Shown in pieces: positions 4,545-5,165 of a stretch of DNA of 5,165 bases. This DNA comes from Planctomycetaceae bacterium (GTDB taxonomy: Bacteria > Planctomycetota > Planctomycetia > Pirellulales > Thermoguttaceae): NCBI GenBank assembly GCA_031259095.1, contig JAIRLW010000351.1, forward strand, positions 1-5,165. The letters are read 5' to 3'. The translations under genes were made by a program, and so were the position numbers. The notes under the pieces were generated by a model that worked only from the letters and a program-made list of their open reading frames with translations, had not been told where the DNA came from and searched no databases. How positions within the stretch are numbered: position 1 is the stretch's first letter; the number at the start of each line of letters is the position of its first letter.

Positions 4545-5165
4545 CTATTTTTGTTTTATTGGCGGGAGAATCCGACCGGCTAGGAATGTTTCAGCCATGA
4601 GCATGACGATAACAGCGTAAAGCAATAAATCGCTCAATGATTGTTCACCGGAAAAATCGGTTATCGGCGAAAAACCGGCGGCGCTTTCCAGTGATTGATT
4701 CACAGAACGTAAAAGATTGGAAATTTCCGAAACATCCGCCAATGATGTTTCACCTTCTTTCGCATTGACATTGACCGCAAACACCCGCCGAACCTCTGCA
4801 CCGGAAAGTTCCTTCAATACCGCTTCATAAAAACCGGATTGATTTGTTTGTGAACATGTTGCCGATGCATTCGATTCGTCACGCAAAACTGCTTCCAACA
4901 ATAAGTTGGTTTCCTTGTTTTCATCAGAAGACGCTGGAGTTTGAATTCGGATTTTTCGTTCCAAAAGAGTTGGATCAAAATTTACATGAAGCGGTTCACC
5001 CACAAAAACCGGCGCCGCATCATGTGGACGTTTGGAAAGCCATGCGGCAAGTTCCAGCATCACCACAACAAAACCCGGATTGCCGCGTCCCCAATTGTTC
5101 CAAATCGGAGCCGCTGTTGTCAAAAACGTAATCGTTTTTCCCTTGCCGAATTCTTTTTCAAGAAC
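4545..5165 (-). CDS. BatA-like membrane protein, C-terminal part (partial)
   Basis: The frame stays open to the right edge of the window, so the N-terminus is missing; 206 residues plus a TAG stop are present. It opens with EFGKGKTITFLTTAAPIWNN and continues WGRGNPGFVVVMLELAAWLS, the signature just after the von Willebrand A-like/GATase-like part of large planctomycete BatA-domain proteins. A variable beta-rich segment follows, with FYEAVLKELSGAEVRRVFAVN (about 113-133), and one transmembrane helix near the end (LLLYAVIVMLMAETFLAG, about 180-197) before a short basic tail. In the family, the N-terminus has a BatA domain with membrane helices and a VWA domain, and the genes cluster with MoxR AAA-ATPase and DUF58 genes; those would be expected right of this window. 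Most of the protein would be outside the cytoplasm. The exact role is unknown. A TTG at 5121-5123 should not be taken as the start, since the family motif begins upstream of it. Confidence 0.82.
   Translation of the reverse strand, partial: VLEKEFGKGKTITFLTTAAPIWNNWGRGNPGFVVVMLELAAWLSKRPHDAAPVFVGEPLHVNFDPTLLERKIRIQTPASSDENKETNLLLEAVLRDESNASATCSQTNQSGFYEAVLKELSGAEVRRVFAVNVNAKEGETSLADVSEISNLLRSVNQSLESAAGFSPITDFSGEQSLSDLLLYAVIVMLMAETFLAGRILPPIKQK

Noticed and set aside
4844..5131. Plus-strand open frame opposite the BatA-like gene
   Set aside because: It is antisense to a clear BatA-type protein whose frame stays open to the window edge.

Overview
The window most likely comes from a planctomycete. 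It has a Hanks-type Ser/Thr kinase with an N-terminal zinc ribbon and a DWG (not DFG) magnesium motif, a remnant of a planctomycete-type di-heme (HzsA-like)/formylglycine-generating-enzyme fusion, a BatA-type membrane protein with the 'LTTAAPxWNNW' signature, no clear Shine-Dalgarno sites, and long spacers full of short palindromic repeats. The genus cannot be read from the sequence; the moderate-to-low GC would suit a gut- or sediment-type Pirellulales relative (inference).

Layout. Bases 1-567 hold no gene. They contain a composite of REP-like hairpins (16-93), three copies of a 16-bp repeat ending in CTGATAGATTAC (121-248), a C-rich tract whose complement is a seven-run G-quadruplex motif (302-345), a sigma70-like promoter (350-377), a hairpin over the expected transcription start (382-406), and a foldable leader (479-551). 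Bases 568-2010 encode a tail-anchored Ser/Thr kinase. After 22 bp, bases 2033-3526 encode an Hsp70-like ATPase-fold protein with three Sel1 repeats. A short hairpin/T-tract terminator derived from a REP follows at 3586-3604. Two more inverted copies of the 16-bp repeat lie at 3614-3772, so the same family brackets the two-gene unit. On the minus strand, 3798-4207 is a decayed fragment joining a CxxCH di-heme segment to the last residues of an FGE domain in another frame. Next come a MITE-like palindromic element (4200-4329), a nested GTCCC/GGGAC palindrome (4341-4431), and the 3' end of a BatA-like gene (4545-5165, minus), which runs off the window.

The unit that looks functional is the kinase plus Hsp70/Sel1 pair: same strand, close spacing, and shared flanking repeats. 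The inferred picture is a membrane-attached kinase with no extracytoplasmic sensor, working with a chaperone-fold protein that has swapped the substrate-binding domain for Sel1 scaffold repeats and whose phosphate-2 loop is degenerate. Everything to its right up to 4540 looks like a graveyard of a lost gene and small mobile repeats.
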